A stretch of DNA of 64,000 nucleotides from Candidatus Thiosymbion sp. (lineage in GTDB: Bacteria; Pseudomonadota; Gammaproteobacteria; Chromatiales; Chromatiaceae), in NCBI GenBank assembly GCA_018435665.1, contig JAHDND010000007.1, positions 1 to 64,000 of the forward strand. The letters run 5' to 3'. Each line of letters opens with the position of its first letter. The first letter of the stretch is position 1. This document shows, in pieces, positions 54,661 through 64,000 of the stretch. Under the pieces are notes generated by a model that saw only the letters and a list, made by a program, of their open reading frames with translations, was not told the origin of the DNA and ran no database searches. The translations under genes were made by a program, and so were the position numbers.

Positions 54661-56769
54661 ATGACGCATACTGCTGCCGGTCGCAAGTTCTCCCTAGGGA
54701 TCCCCCTGCTCACCGTCCTGGCCACCTACCAGCTCCGCTGGCTGCGCGGGGACCTCGTGGCCGGCATCACCGCCTGCGTCGTCATGATCCCCTCGGTCAT
54801 CGCCTACGCCGAGCTGGTGCACATGCCCCCCATCACCGGCATCTACGCCGCCCTCGCCGCCTCCATCGGCTACGCCCTGTTCGCCTCCTCGCGTCATGTC
54901 ATCGCCGGCCCCGACGCCGCCATCGGCCTGCTAGCCGGCACCGCCATCCTCCCCCTGGCCGCCGGCGACCCCAGCCGCATCCCCGCCCTGGCCGCCACCC
55001 TGGCGGTCCTCTCTGGGGTCATCCTCATCCTCGCCGCCCGGCTCAAGGTCGGGGTCATCGCCGACTTCCTCTCCCGCCCGGTGCTCATCGGCTACCTCAA
55101 CGGCGCCTCCCTGATCCTCGCCGCCACCCAGCTCGGCAAGCTCTTCAACGTGCATACCGACGGCGAACACTTCTTCCCCCTGCTGTGGCAGGTCATCACC
55201 CAATTACCCCAGGCGCACATGCCGACCTTCCTCTTCGGCTTCGCCATGATCCTGACGCTCATCCTGCTCAACAAGCACCTACCGCGGGTCCCCAGCGCCC
55301 TGGCGGTATCGGCCATCGGCATTCTCGCCGCCCAGTTCATGGGCCTGGAGGCCATGGGCATCAAGCTGGTGGGGGAGGTCCCCTCCGGCATCCCGGAACT
55401 GGCCCTGCCGACCTTCCATTTCTCCGACATCAGCGCCCTGGCCCCGGCTGCGGTGGCCATCGCCTTCCTCGCTTTCTCCGACGGCATCCTCCTCGCCCAG
55501 ACCTTCGCCAACAAGAACCGCTACGAGATCACCCCCAACGCCGAGCTCAACGCCCTGGGGGTGGCCAATCTCGGCGCCGGCCTGCTGCAAGGCTTCCCGG
55601 TCTCCGCCAGCCAGTCGCGTACCTCCATCGTCGATTCCACCGGGGGCAAGACCCAGGTGGCGCAACTGATCGCCGCCGCCGGCCTGCTGCTGTCCCTGTT
55701 CTTCCTCACCGAACTGATCGGCATGCTGCCCAAGGTCTCCCTGGGCGCCATCCTCATCGTCACCGGCATCGGCATGCTGGAGATCGCCGCCCTGCGCGAC
55801 CTGTTCCGCATGGACCGCTTCGAGTTCTTCATCTCCCTGGCGGTGACCAGCGCCATCCTCATCGCCGGCGTGGTCCCCGGCATCATCTTCGGCCTGCTCA
55901 TCTCCCTGGTCGGGGTCATCGTCGAATTCGCCCGCCCCAAGGATGCCATCCTCCGCCGGCTCCGTCCCGGCGGGAAGTTCCAGGACCTCGGCGCCGTGCG
56001 CCCCGGCACCAAACTCGCGCGTTCCCTCTCGACCCTGCCGGAGGGAGTCGTCAGCCCCGACGGCCCCCCGGCCGCCGGCGAGACCGTACCCGGCCTGCTC
56101 ATCTACCGCCTCTACGGCCCCCTGATCTTCGCCAATTCCCGCTTTGTCATGGACCGGCTGGAGACCCTGGTGGCGGAGACCGACCCGCCCATCAAGTGGG
56201 TGATCATCGACGCCCAGGCCATCACCGACATGGACATCACCGCCGCCCAGCGCTTCGCCGACCTCCACCGCCAGTTCGAGGAGGCGGGGGTCGATGTCAA
56301 GATCGCCGACGCCACCCGGCCCTTCATGGAACAACTGGAGAAGGTCGGCCTCTCCGCCGCCATCGGCACCCAGGAGTTCTACGTCTCGGTCAAGAAGGCG
56401 GTGGAGGCCTATGAGCAGCTCCAGTATCCCCTGCGCAAGATCCGACTGGTGGTCCAGCAAGGGGACGAGGCGCCCTGCGAGGTCATTTTCCAACGCAAGG
56501 GCAGCAACATGGCCGCAAGCTGCTCCTGCCAGCATGAGGACACCAACACCCTCTGCCAGCATCGCCTCAGCCTGCTGCATGGCGACCTGGGCAACATGAG
56601 TCTGGTGGAAGGCAACGAGCAGGACATCGCCAAGATCCCCCTCATGCTCGCCGGCACTGACATCGAGGAGGCCCTCAAGGCCCTGGAGGCCGCCGAGGAG
56701 ATGATGCAGGAGGCGAACCAGGACTACCGTGAGGCCAAGGCGCTGATGATCGATGCCATGAAGGACTGA
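54661..56769 (+). CDS. SulP family anion transporter with STAS and C-terminal SWIM-type zinc finger
   Basis: The 702-residue protein has the SulP membrane core (LRGDLVAGITACVVMIPSVIAYA, then GPDAAIGLLAG and PVSASQSRTSI, over 10-12 helices). A cytoplasmic STAS domain follows at about residues 475-590 (GLLIYRLYGPLIFANSR, then WVIIDAQAITDMDITAAQ). After STAS comes an extra region of about 100 residues with Cys621-x-Cys623-x8-Cys632-x-His634, the SWIM zinc-finger pattern CxCxnCxH, and a helical Glu/Ala-rich tail. Sulfate or bicarbonate are the usual substrates. The extension is not a normal part of SulP proteins. Confidence 0.93.
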   Translation: MTHTAAGRKFSLGIPLLTVLATYQLRWLRGDLVAGITACVVMIPSVIAYAELVHMPPITGIYAALAASIGYALFASSRHVIAGPDAAIGLLAGTAILPLAAGDPSRIPALAATLAVLSGVILILAARLKVGVIADFLSRPVLIGYLNGASLILAATQLGKLFNVHTDGEHFFPLLWQVITQLPQAHMPTFLFGFAMILTLILLNKHLPRVPSALAVSAIGILAAQFMGLEAMGIKLVGEVPSGIPELALPTFHFSDISALAPAAVAIAFLAFSDGILLAQTFANKNRYEITPNAELNALGVANLGAGLLQGFPVSASQSRTSIVDSTGGKTQVAQLIAAAGLLLSLFFLTELIGMLPKVSLGAILIVTGIGMLEIAALRDLFRMDRFEFFISLAVTSAILIAGVVPGIIFGLLISLVGVIVEFARPKDAILRRLRPGGKFQDLGAVRPGTKLARSLSTLPEGVVSPDGPPAAGETVPGLLIYRLYGPLIFANSRFVMDRLETLVAETDPPIKWVIIDAQAITDMDITAAQRFADLHRQFEEAGVDVKIADATRPFMEQLEKVGLSAAIGTQEFYVSVKKAVEAYEQLQYPLRKIRLVVQQGDEAPCEVIFQRKGSNMAASCSCQHEDTNTLCQHRLSLLHGDLGNMSLVEGNEQDIAKIPLMLAGTDIEEALKALEAAEEMMQEANQDYREAKALMIDAMKD

Positions 56770-56775
56770 TGCGGG

Positions 56776-57423
56776 GTGAGGGTCGGGGCGCGCTTCTGGC
56801 TGATACTGGCCTTGGCCGCGGGGGGCATCCTGCTGCTGAGTCACCACGAGCACTTCGAGGCGGAGGCCCTGGCTGCCTGGATGGACGCCGCCGGGCCGGC
56901 GGGGCCTTTGCTCTTCATGGCCGTCTATGCCCTGACCACCGTCCTGCTCCTCCCCGGCGCCATCATGACCCTGGCCGGCGGCGCCCTCTATGGTCCCTTC
57001 TGGGGGACCCTGTTCAATCTCACCGGCTCCACGATCGGCGCGGGCCTGGCCTTCCTGATCGCCCGTTACCTGGCCGCCGATTGGGTCCAGGCCCGCAACC
57101 GGGGCCTGCTGGAGCGCCTGGTGCGGGGGGTGGAGGCCGAAGGTTGGCGCTTCGTCGCCTTCGTCCGCCTGGTGCCGCTGTTCCCCTTCTTCCTGATGAA
57201 TTACGCCTTGGGGGTCACCCGCATCCGCTTACTGCCCTATCTGCTGACCACGGCGATCTGCATGGCCCCCCCGGCCTTCGCCTTCACCTGGCTGGGCTAC
57301 GCTGGCCGCGAGGCGGCGGTCGGTGGCGAAGGCCTGGTCCACAAGGTCCTCATCGCCCTGGCCTTGCTGGCGGCGCTGGCCTTCCTGCCCCGGCTGGTGA
57401 CGCGGCTACGCCGGGCCCCCTGA
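56776..57423 (+). CDS. TVP38/TMEM64 family (DedA-like) membrane protein
   Basis: The 215-residue product starts at a GTG six bases after the SulP stop. It has five to six helices and the VTT-domain pattern LLLPGAIMTLAGGALYGPFWGTLFN, then GSTIGAGLAFLIARYL and FVAFVRLVPLFPFFLMNYALG. Related proteins act as lipid scramblases or membrane-homeostasis factors. An ATG in another frame at 56769 opens a shadow frame with no family features. Confidence 0.88.
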   Translation: MRVGARFWLILALAAGGILLLSHHEHFEAEALAAWMDAAGPAGPLLFMAVYALTTVLLLPGAIMTLAGGALYGPFWGTLFNLTGSTIGAGLAFLIARYLAADWVQARNRGLLERLVRGVEAEGWRFVAFVRLVPLFPFFLMNYALGVTRIRLLPYLLTTAICMAPPAFAFTWLGYAGREAAVGGEGLVHKVLIALALLAALAFLPRLVTRLRRAP

Positions 57424-57779
57424 CCGCCATGCCGCAAGACACCGATGCGGCGCAAGAGCGGGACAGGTCTTAGGGGGGGGCTCTGCAACCTACGCTGCTT
57501 AGGGGGTAAAGGGTTCTGCTAGTAGCCCTAAGGGAGCCTAGGCCCCGCGCCTCTTGGTACAGCACCCCCTTGGCTCGGGTCACACGGAACCCGGGGGGCA
57601 ACTCCAAGCCACCTCAGCGGCAGCAAAAGACTCGGTAGCGACCAGGGCGGTTGACTAGACTCAGATCGAGCAGACGCCGTCAGCCCCTCCCGGCTGGACC
57701 GTACCCAACCAAGCTGATCACCAAAAGTTAACCCTCTACCGAATCCACCTCAACCAGGCTAGTTGAAGAGGAGGACATC
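57424..57779. other. 356-base gap without recognisable gene
   Basis: The gap begins with G-rich and C-rich tracts (a run of G near 57473 and CCCTAAGGGAGCCTAGGCCCC near 57530) that could fold locally. Then comes a less biased stretch leading to the metallophosphoesterase. GAGGAGG just before 57780 is a strong ribosome binding site. I see no tRNA, repeat-family copy or clear promoter. Confidence 0.5.
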
Positions 57780-59021
57780 ATGAATCGGCGGGAATTTCTC
57801 TTCCATCTCATCGTCAGTGGCGCCCTGGCGGGGGTGGCGACGCCTTCCCTGGTCACGGCTCGCCCCAGACCTCCCTACCTTATTCCTGGGATGAATCAGC
57901 GCAAGGTCGTCTTCATCAGCGATCTTCACCTCAGCGCCGATCCCGATACTTCCTGGATGTACGATCATATCGGCTATTTGGCCGATTTTCTGGATGCGCT
58001 TATTTACCGCCAGGATGTAACCGAATTGGTGATTCTGGGTGATTTGCTGGATGATTGGATGGTCCCGATCGACGCTATACCCAGTTCGTTCCAGGATATT
58101 CTGGTTGCACCCCATAACGAACCGGTCGTAACCGCCTTAAAGAAAATCTGTGACAATTCTGACATCCATGTGACCTACGTAACGGGTAATCATGATCTGT
58201 TGTCCTTTGAACCAGAGGCGAAAGCGCTTTTGGCCTCAACCTTTCACGGCATGGAGATTCGCTCCGAAGAACCGGGGTTAGGGGCCTACGCTATTGATGA
58301 GGTGCTCTGGGCGGAACATGGCCACCGCTATTCCCTGTTCAACTCGCCAGATACCTGGAGTCATCCGGACAGTCATCTGCCCTTGGGTTACTTCATCACC
58401 CGTCTGGTGGCCTCGCAGGCCGAGACGGCTGGTACCCCCTCTACTACCCCTGAGATCATCGAGGAATTTGTAAGAAAGAACCTCAGGCTCGTTCCTTATA
58501 CCAGTGACTGGCAGGAGCGCTTGATTGAAATCGTTTTCACCGCCATCGCCCTGTGGGCCGGTAAATGGCCCAATGGTCTGTTTAATATGGCCGAAAAAGA
58601 CGATTTTATGACCAATCCAACCGTGGAAGAGGTCAAGGACCTGTATGCCGAGATTATGTCCGCCTGGCCGGATCGGCAAAATATCGTCCTGCCAGAAATG
58701 GCCCTGCTGAATGAATTGGGCTACATGATCAACAGCGCTCAACTGCTGTTCACCCTGCCCAAACGGATCAAGACCCTGTATCCGTTCACGCCACGCATCG
58801 TGTTGTTTGGCCACACCCACAAGGCCATGTTTTGGCAACGGATCGGGTCACGCAGCACCATCTATGCGAATACCGGCACCTGGATTGACAGTAAGCCGAT
58901 GACGTGGGTGGAGGTTGAGGTGAATGATCTGCGCTTCAAACGGCGCAGTTACACCGTGTCATTGTGGTACGAGGGCGAGATCGGTCCCAGGCAATCCGGA
59001 ACGATTGTTGTCCCGAAGTAA
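57780..59021 (+). CDS. Tat-exported metallophosphoesterase
   Basis: The 413-residue protein begins MNRREFLFHLIVSGALAG, a twin-arginine signal. The metallophosphoesterase motifs follow in order: ISDLHLSADP, LVILGDLLDDW, VTGNHD and FGHTHKA, giving the usual dimetal site. The substrate is unknown. The GC level is visibly lower than in flanking genes and codons ending in A or T are common, so recent acquisition is possible. It is convergent with recD2, two bases apart. Confidence 0.88.
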   Translation: MNRREFLFHLIVSGALAGVATPSLVTARPRPPYLIPGMNQRKVVFISDLHLSADPDTSWMYDHIGYLADFLDALIYRQDVTELVILGDLLDDWMVPIDAIPSSFQDILVAPHNEPVVTALKKICDNSDIHVTYVTGNHDLLSFEPEAKALLASTFHGMEIRSEEPGLGAYAIDEVLWAEHGHRYSLFNSPDTWSHPDSHLPLGYFITRLVASQAETAGTPSTTPEIIEEFVRKNLRLVPYTSDWQERLIEIVFTAIALWAGKWPNGLFNMAEKDDFMTNPTVEEVKDLYAEIMSAWPDRQNIVLPEMALLNELGYMINSAQLLFTLPKRIKTLYPFTPRIVLFGHTHKAMFWQRIGSRSTIYANTGTWIDSKPMTWVEVEVNDLRFKRRSYTVSLWYEGEIGPRQSGTIVVPK

Positions 59022-59023
59022 CC

Positions 59024-61219
<2,196 letters not shown>

Positions 61220-61402
61220 AGGCCCATCACTCGTACATCAACCCCAGTCCCGCGCTCCATCCAGTGTCCGTCAGGCTTTGCTTTGTCCCGCTCCCTGCCG
61301 TGGCGATCAAATACGGCGTGACCGTGACTGGACCCAGGCGGAGACCGTCAGGCAGAGGGGCAGCGGCCCGTTGAAGGGCCAGGGCGACCGGATGCATCCG
61401 GG

Positions 61403-61969
61403 TCATGCCAACTTACGGACCACGCCGACGACCACGCCCCACACCAAAAGCTCCTGGGCCGTGCGCGGGGCGATGGGGCCATAATCCGGGTGATGGGACC
61501 TGAGGCTCGGCACCGGACCCTGCTGATCCAGTTCCTTGACCATCAGTTCGTTGTCGATGATGGCCAGAACGATGCTGCCGTGGCGTGGCTCCCGGACCCG
61601 GTCCACCACCAGCAGGTCGCCATCCAGGATGCCGGCCCCGGTCATGGACTGACCCTTGACGCGGACGTAGAAGGTCGATTCTGGATTGGGAACGAGGTAC
61701 TGGTGCAGGTCCAGGCAGCCCTCGGCGTACTCGTCCGCCGGCGAGGGAAAGCCCGCCGGGACCCGGGACGAGAACAAGGGTCGGGACAGGGGCGTGCCCG
61801 GGCCGGCGGGTTCCAGGTCTTCCAGGTCCGGCCCCAGGCGCGGCGCCTCCAGCCAGGCCTGAATCCGCGGGATGCGGCTCAGCGGCAGGCGCACCACCTT
61901 CGTCGGCTCGCCCCAGCGACCCGAACCGACCTTGCGTCCGGCGCCGGGACGCGCTCCTCCGCGTGGCAT
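61403..61969 (-). CDS. UmuD-like S24 family peptidase, orphan
   Basis: The 188-residue protein has a basic N-terminal tail (MPRGGARPGAGRK) and an S24 peptidase core. The self-cleavage site is Ala72-Gly73 in VPAGFPSPADEY. The catalytic Ser108 is in KGQSMTGAGI and Lys145 in NELMVKEL, so processing should work. UmuD' supports translesion polymerase V. No umuC follows within the window, and no canonical LexA box was found upstream. It is a single gene between recD2 and the PucC-type transporter. Confidence 0.88.
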   Translation of the reverse strand: MPRGGARPGAGRKVGSGRWGEPTKVVRLPLSRIPRIQAWLEAPRLGPDLEDLEPAGPGTPLSRPLFSSRVPAGFPSPADEYAEGCLDLHQYLVPNPESTFYVRVKGQSMTGAGILDGDLLVVDRVREPRHGSIVLAIIDNELMVKELDQQGPVPSLRSHHPDYGPIAPRTAQELLVWGVVVGVVRKLA

Positions 61970-62175
61970 GGGGATTCTCCGATATGAGTAACGTGAACCA
62001 GAGTATATCCCAAACCTGGCCGGGCAAGCTCCAGGGCCTTGCCGGACGGGGCGAGCACGAACGGCCCGTGGCGATGCCCGTAAGGGTACCTCTCACGCAA
62101 CGGCTGGTGGCCCTGGCCGGTCCGCATCCCCAGAAGCCACGTGACTGCCTGACGACGGAAGGCCATTGTCTCCGG

Positions 62176-63498
62176 TCAGGCCTCCTCCAGGAGGGCCCGG
62201 GCGGACTCGACCCTCAGGCGGCGGAAGGCCACCAGGGCCGCCGCCAGGAGCCCGGCCTCGATCAGGAAGGCCGTGCCGTAGGCGAAGAGGGCGCGCTCCC
62301 CGGCGCTTGGTGGGGCCGTGCCCAGCAGGTCGATGGTCAGGTTCAGCCCATCCACCAGTCCGGACCCCAGCAAGCTGGCCAGGGCCCGGCCCAACTGGTG
62401 GCCCAGACCCCAGACGCCCAGCAACAGCCCGGCGCTCCTGAGGCTGGTGAAGGCCAGGGTCTGGGCCAGCAGGCTGGCGGCGGCCAGGCCGCTGGCGAGT
62501 CCCATGCCCAGGACGCTGGCCTGGAGCAGCCATACCTGCTGGTTGAGGCCGGCCAGGATGATCAGGGGAAAGAGCGGAATCAGCAGGATAATGCCCAGCC
62601 AATACAGGCGGGCCAGACCCAGCCAGCGGATCAGCGCCAGGCCGGAGAGCAGCAGGGAGGCCAGGGCCCCCAGGCCCCAGAACATGGTCAACTGGGTGGT
62701 GGCGGCGATGTCCAGACCCAGGACCAGGCCGGCGTAGGGCTCCATGAGCACATCCTGCATCTGGGTGCCGAGCAGGGTCAGGGTGATGACCGCCAGAAAG
62801 CGCCGGGCCTGGGGGTCACGCCACACCAGGTGCCGGAGGCTGGTCCAGAAGGGGCTGGACCGCGCCTGATCCGCCGCCTGGCGGTGGGCCGCCCCCTGGG
62901 GCTCCTGGCCTAGGGCGGCGAGGATGGACAGGACCGTGGCGCCGAGGGCGATGAGCGCCACCACCAGGGTCAGGCGCTCCGCGCTGTAGGGCCGCAGGGC
63001 CAGGCCCACCAGGCCGGCGCCGGCGATCATGCCGAGCAGCTTGACCACCTCGTAGAGGTTGGCGGCCCGGGACCGGGACACCCCCGGGGGGAAGCGGTCG
63101 ACGAGCAGGGCCTGGAAGGTGTTGCCGGTCAGGTTGCGGCCCAGGCCATAGGCGATCAGGGACATCAGGATCAACCCCGCGCCCAGGCTGAAGAGGGCGG
63201 GGGTCCGCACCACCAGGGCCACGGCCAGGGCCGCCCCGGCGCCGGCGATGAGGGCGCCCAGGATCAGGTAGGGCTCGCGGCGCCGCCCCCACAGGGGATA
63301 GGCATCGGAGACATGACCCAGCCAGATCCGCACTGGGCTCACCAGCAGCGGAATGGCAACGAAGAGTCCGGCCAGGATCACCGGCAGTCCCAATTCCACC
63401 ACCATGACGCGGTTGATGACGCTGCCCGACAGAATGGAGAGCAGGGTCAGGCTGAGGGGCAGGCCCGCCAGCCGGAACAGGTTCAGGGGGCTATTCAT
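62176..63498 (-). CDS. BCD family MFS transporter (PucC/LhaA-like)
   Basis: The 440-residue protein has 12 helices and the PucC-family pattern NRVMVVELGLPVILAGLFVAIPLL, then VRIWLGHVSDAYPLWGRRREPYL. PucC, LhaA and related proteins are needed for assembly of light-harvesting complexes and probably deliver bacteriochlorophyll or shield the pigment during insertion. Its presence is strong evidence for phototrophy. No pigment or antenna gene is adjacent in this window, so it is an outlying copy. Confidence 0.93.
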   Translation of the reverse strand: MNSPLNLFRLAGLPLSLTLLSILSGSVINRVMVVELGLPVILAGLFVAIPLLVSPVRIWLGHVSDAYPLWGRRREPYLILGALIAGAGAALAVALVVRTPALFSLGAGLILMSLIAYGLGRNLTGNTFQALLVDRFPPGVSRSRAANLYEVVKLLGMIAGAGLVGLALRPYSAERLTLVVALIALGATVLSILAALGQEPQGAAHRQAADQARSSPFWTSLRHLVWRDPQARRFLAVITLTLLGTQMQDVLMEPYAGLVLGLDIAATTQLTMFWGLGALASLLLSGLALIRWLGLARLYWLGIILLIPLFPLIILAGLNQQVWLLQASVLGMGLASGLAAASLLAQTLAFTSLRSAGLLLGVWGLGHQLGRALASLLGSGLVDGLNLTIDLLGTAPPSAGERALFAYGTAFLIEAGLLAAALVAFRRLRVESARALLEEA

Positions 63499-63594
63499 GG
63501 GGAGGTCTGGTGGGCGGTAGCGGGGTGAAAGGGTTCTTTCGCGTCTGTGGGTGATCGCTTCCCGGTTCTCCGCCCGGTCGCGGAACGGGCGCGT

Positions 63595-64000
63595 TCATCG
63601 GGACAGGGGTGTATCAGGGGAGAGTGGTGCGGCAGGCGCCGCCAGGTCCGTTTCCCGGAATTGCAGGGAGGCCAGGCGGGCATAGAGGCCGTTCTGGGCC
63701 ATCAGTTCCTCGTGGCTGCCGGCGGCGATCAGGTGTCCCTGGTCCAGGACCAGGATGCGGTCGACCCGCCGCACCGTCGCCAGGCGGTGGGCGATGATGA
63801 TGCTAGTGCGGCCCGCCATCAGCTCGGTGAGGGCCAGTTGCACCAGCCGCTCGCTTTCCGCGTCCAGGGCGCTGGTGGCCTCGTCCAGCAGCAGCAGGAC
63901 CGGGTCCCGCAACAGGGCGCGGGCGATGGCCAGGCGCTGACGCTGGCCACCGGAGAGCCGCACCCCGCGCTCGCCGAGGAAGGTGTTGAAACCCTCCGGC
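63595..64000 (-). CDS. ABC exporter ATP-binding domain, 5' part outside window
   Basis: The visible 134 residues are the C-terminal end of a fused ABC exporter of the MsbA/LipA type. They show the start FNTFLGERG, the ABC signature [15 protein letters not shown], Walker [14 protein letters not shown], and the switch His in [10 protein letters not shown]. The transmembrane domain and Walker A are outside the window. The substrate cannot be read from this part. It ends 96 bases before the PucC-like gene, on the same strand. Confidence 0.93.
   Translation of the reverse strand, partial: PEGFNTFLGERGVRLSGGQRQRLAIARALLRDPVLLLLDEATSALDAESERLVQLALTELMAGRTSIIIAHRLATVRRVDRILVLDQGHLIAAGSHEELMAQNGLYARLASLQFRETDLAAPAAPLSPDTPLSR

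Noticed and set aside
61970..62020. LexA box upstream of the umuD-like gene
   Set aside because: Only a partial CTG half site is present, with no matching CAG at the right distance.

Overview
The window looks like chromosomal DNA of a GC-rich purple sulfur bacterium (Gammaproteobacteria, probably Chromatiaceae). Four things support this: a secreted Gly/Tyr-rich sulfur globule protein (49801-50142), a DsrC-type protein with both redox cysteines (17733-18029), a PucC/LhaA-type pigment-complex transporter (62176-63498), and the gene order trpF-trpB-trpA-accD-folC-dedD-cvpA-purF-metZ, which resembles the trpF/accD/folC/purF/metZ neighbourhood of other gammaproteobacteria. No rRNA, tRNA, CRISPR array or intact insertion sequence was recognised.

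Layout. 1-1251: 5' part of a minus-strand AAA-ATPase-like/PD-(D/E)XK protein cut by the window edge. 1538-11097: plus-strand biosynthetic block (tryptophan, fatty acid, folate, purine, methionine) with the SPOR protein DedD and CvpA. 11332-13453: uppP, a divergent phosphopantetheinyl transferase and a small conserved-looking protein. 13753-20793: tex, a hemerythrin-like protein, an HPP-family membrane protein behind an FNR-type site, the DsrC-like gene, a DUF3050 protein, a TauE/SafE-type membrane protein and an NtrC-type AAA+ regulator that lacks the GAFTGA loop.

21001-35979 is the most coherent accessory region. A B12-dependent light sensor of the LitR/CarH type (33306-34340) has a TTGTACA-N5-TGTATAA inverted repeat in its divergent promoter. 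Facing it is a long minus-strand run: methyltransferase, ferrochelatase, ThDP-dependent 2-keto acid decarboxylase, Cfa-like methyltransferase, DUF2878, DUF1295, lipocalin, FAD amine-oxidase-like protein, DUF1365 and cyclopropane synthase, then a second lipocalin and a 76-aa peptide. A photolyase lies downstream of litR. I read this as a light-triggered photo-oxidative response that repairs DNA, remodels membrane fatty acids and adjusts heme/porphyrin flux.

36252-44873: an NDUFA9-like protein, then a minus-strand surface-polysaccharide locus (two glycosyltransferases, DegT aminotransferase, two methyltransferases, cupin, flippase). 45295-46644: cbpM-cbpA. 47014-49629: a promoter and Leu-rich leader peptide ahead of leuA, then a type-4 uracil-DNA glycosylase. 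49801-57423: sulfur globule protein, plsC, HAD phosphatase, malic enzyme, a SulP transporter with an unusual C-terminal SWIM-type zinc finger, and a TVP38-type protein. 57780-64000: a Tat-exported metallophosphoesterase of lower GC, recD2, an orphan umuD-like gene, the PucC-family transporter and the 3' part of an ABC exporter.

Five copies of a roughly 140-bp interspersed element (near 11.2, 13.5, 22.0, 36.1 and 46.8 kb) share long inverted outer arms and an inner hairpin whose stem changes by compensating substitutions. This is the most striking non-coding signal in the window.
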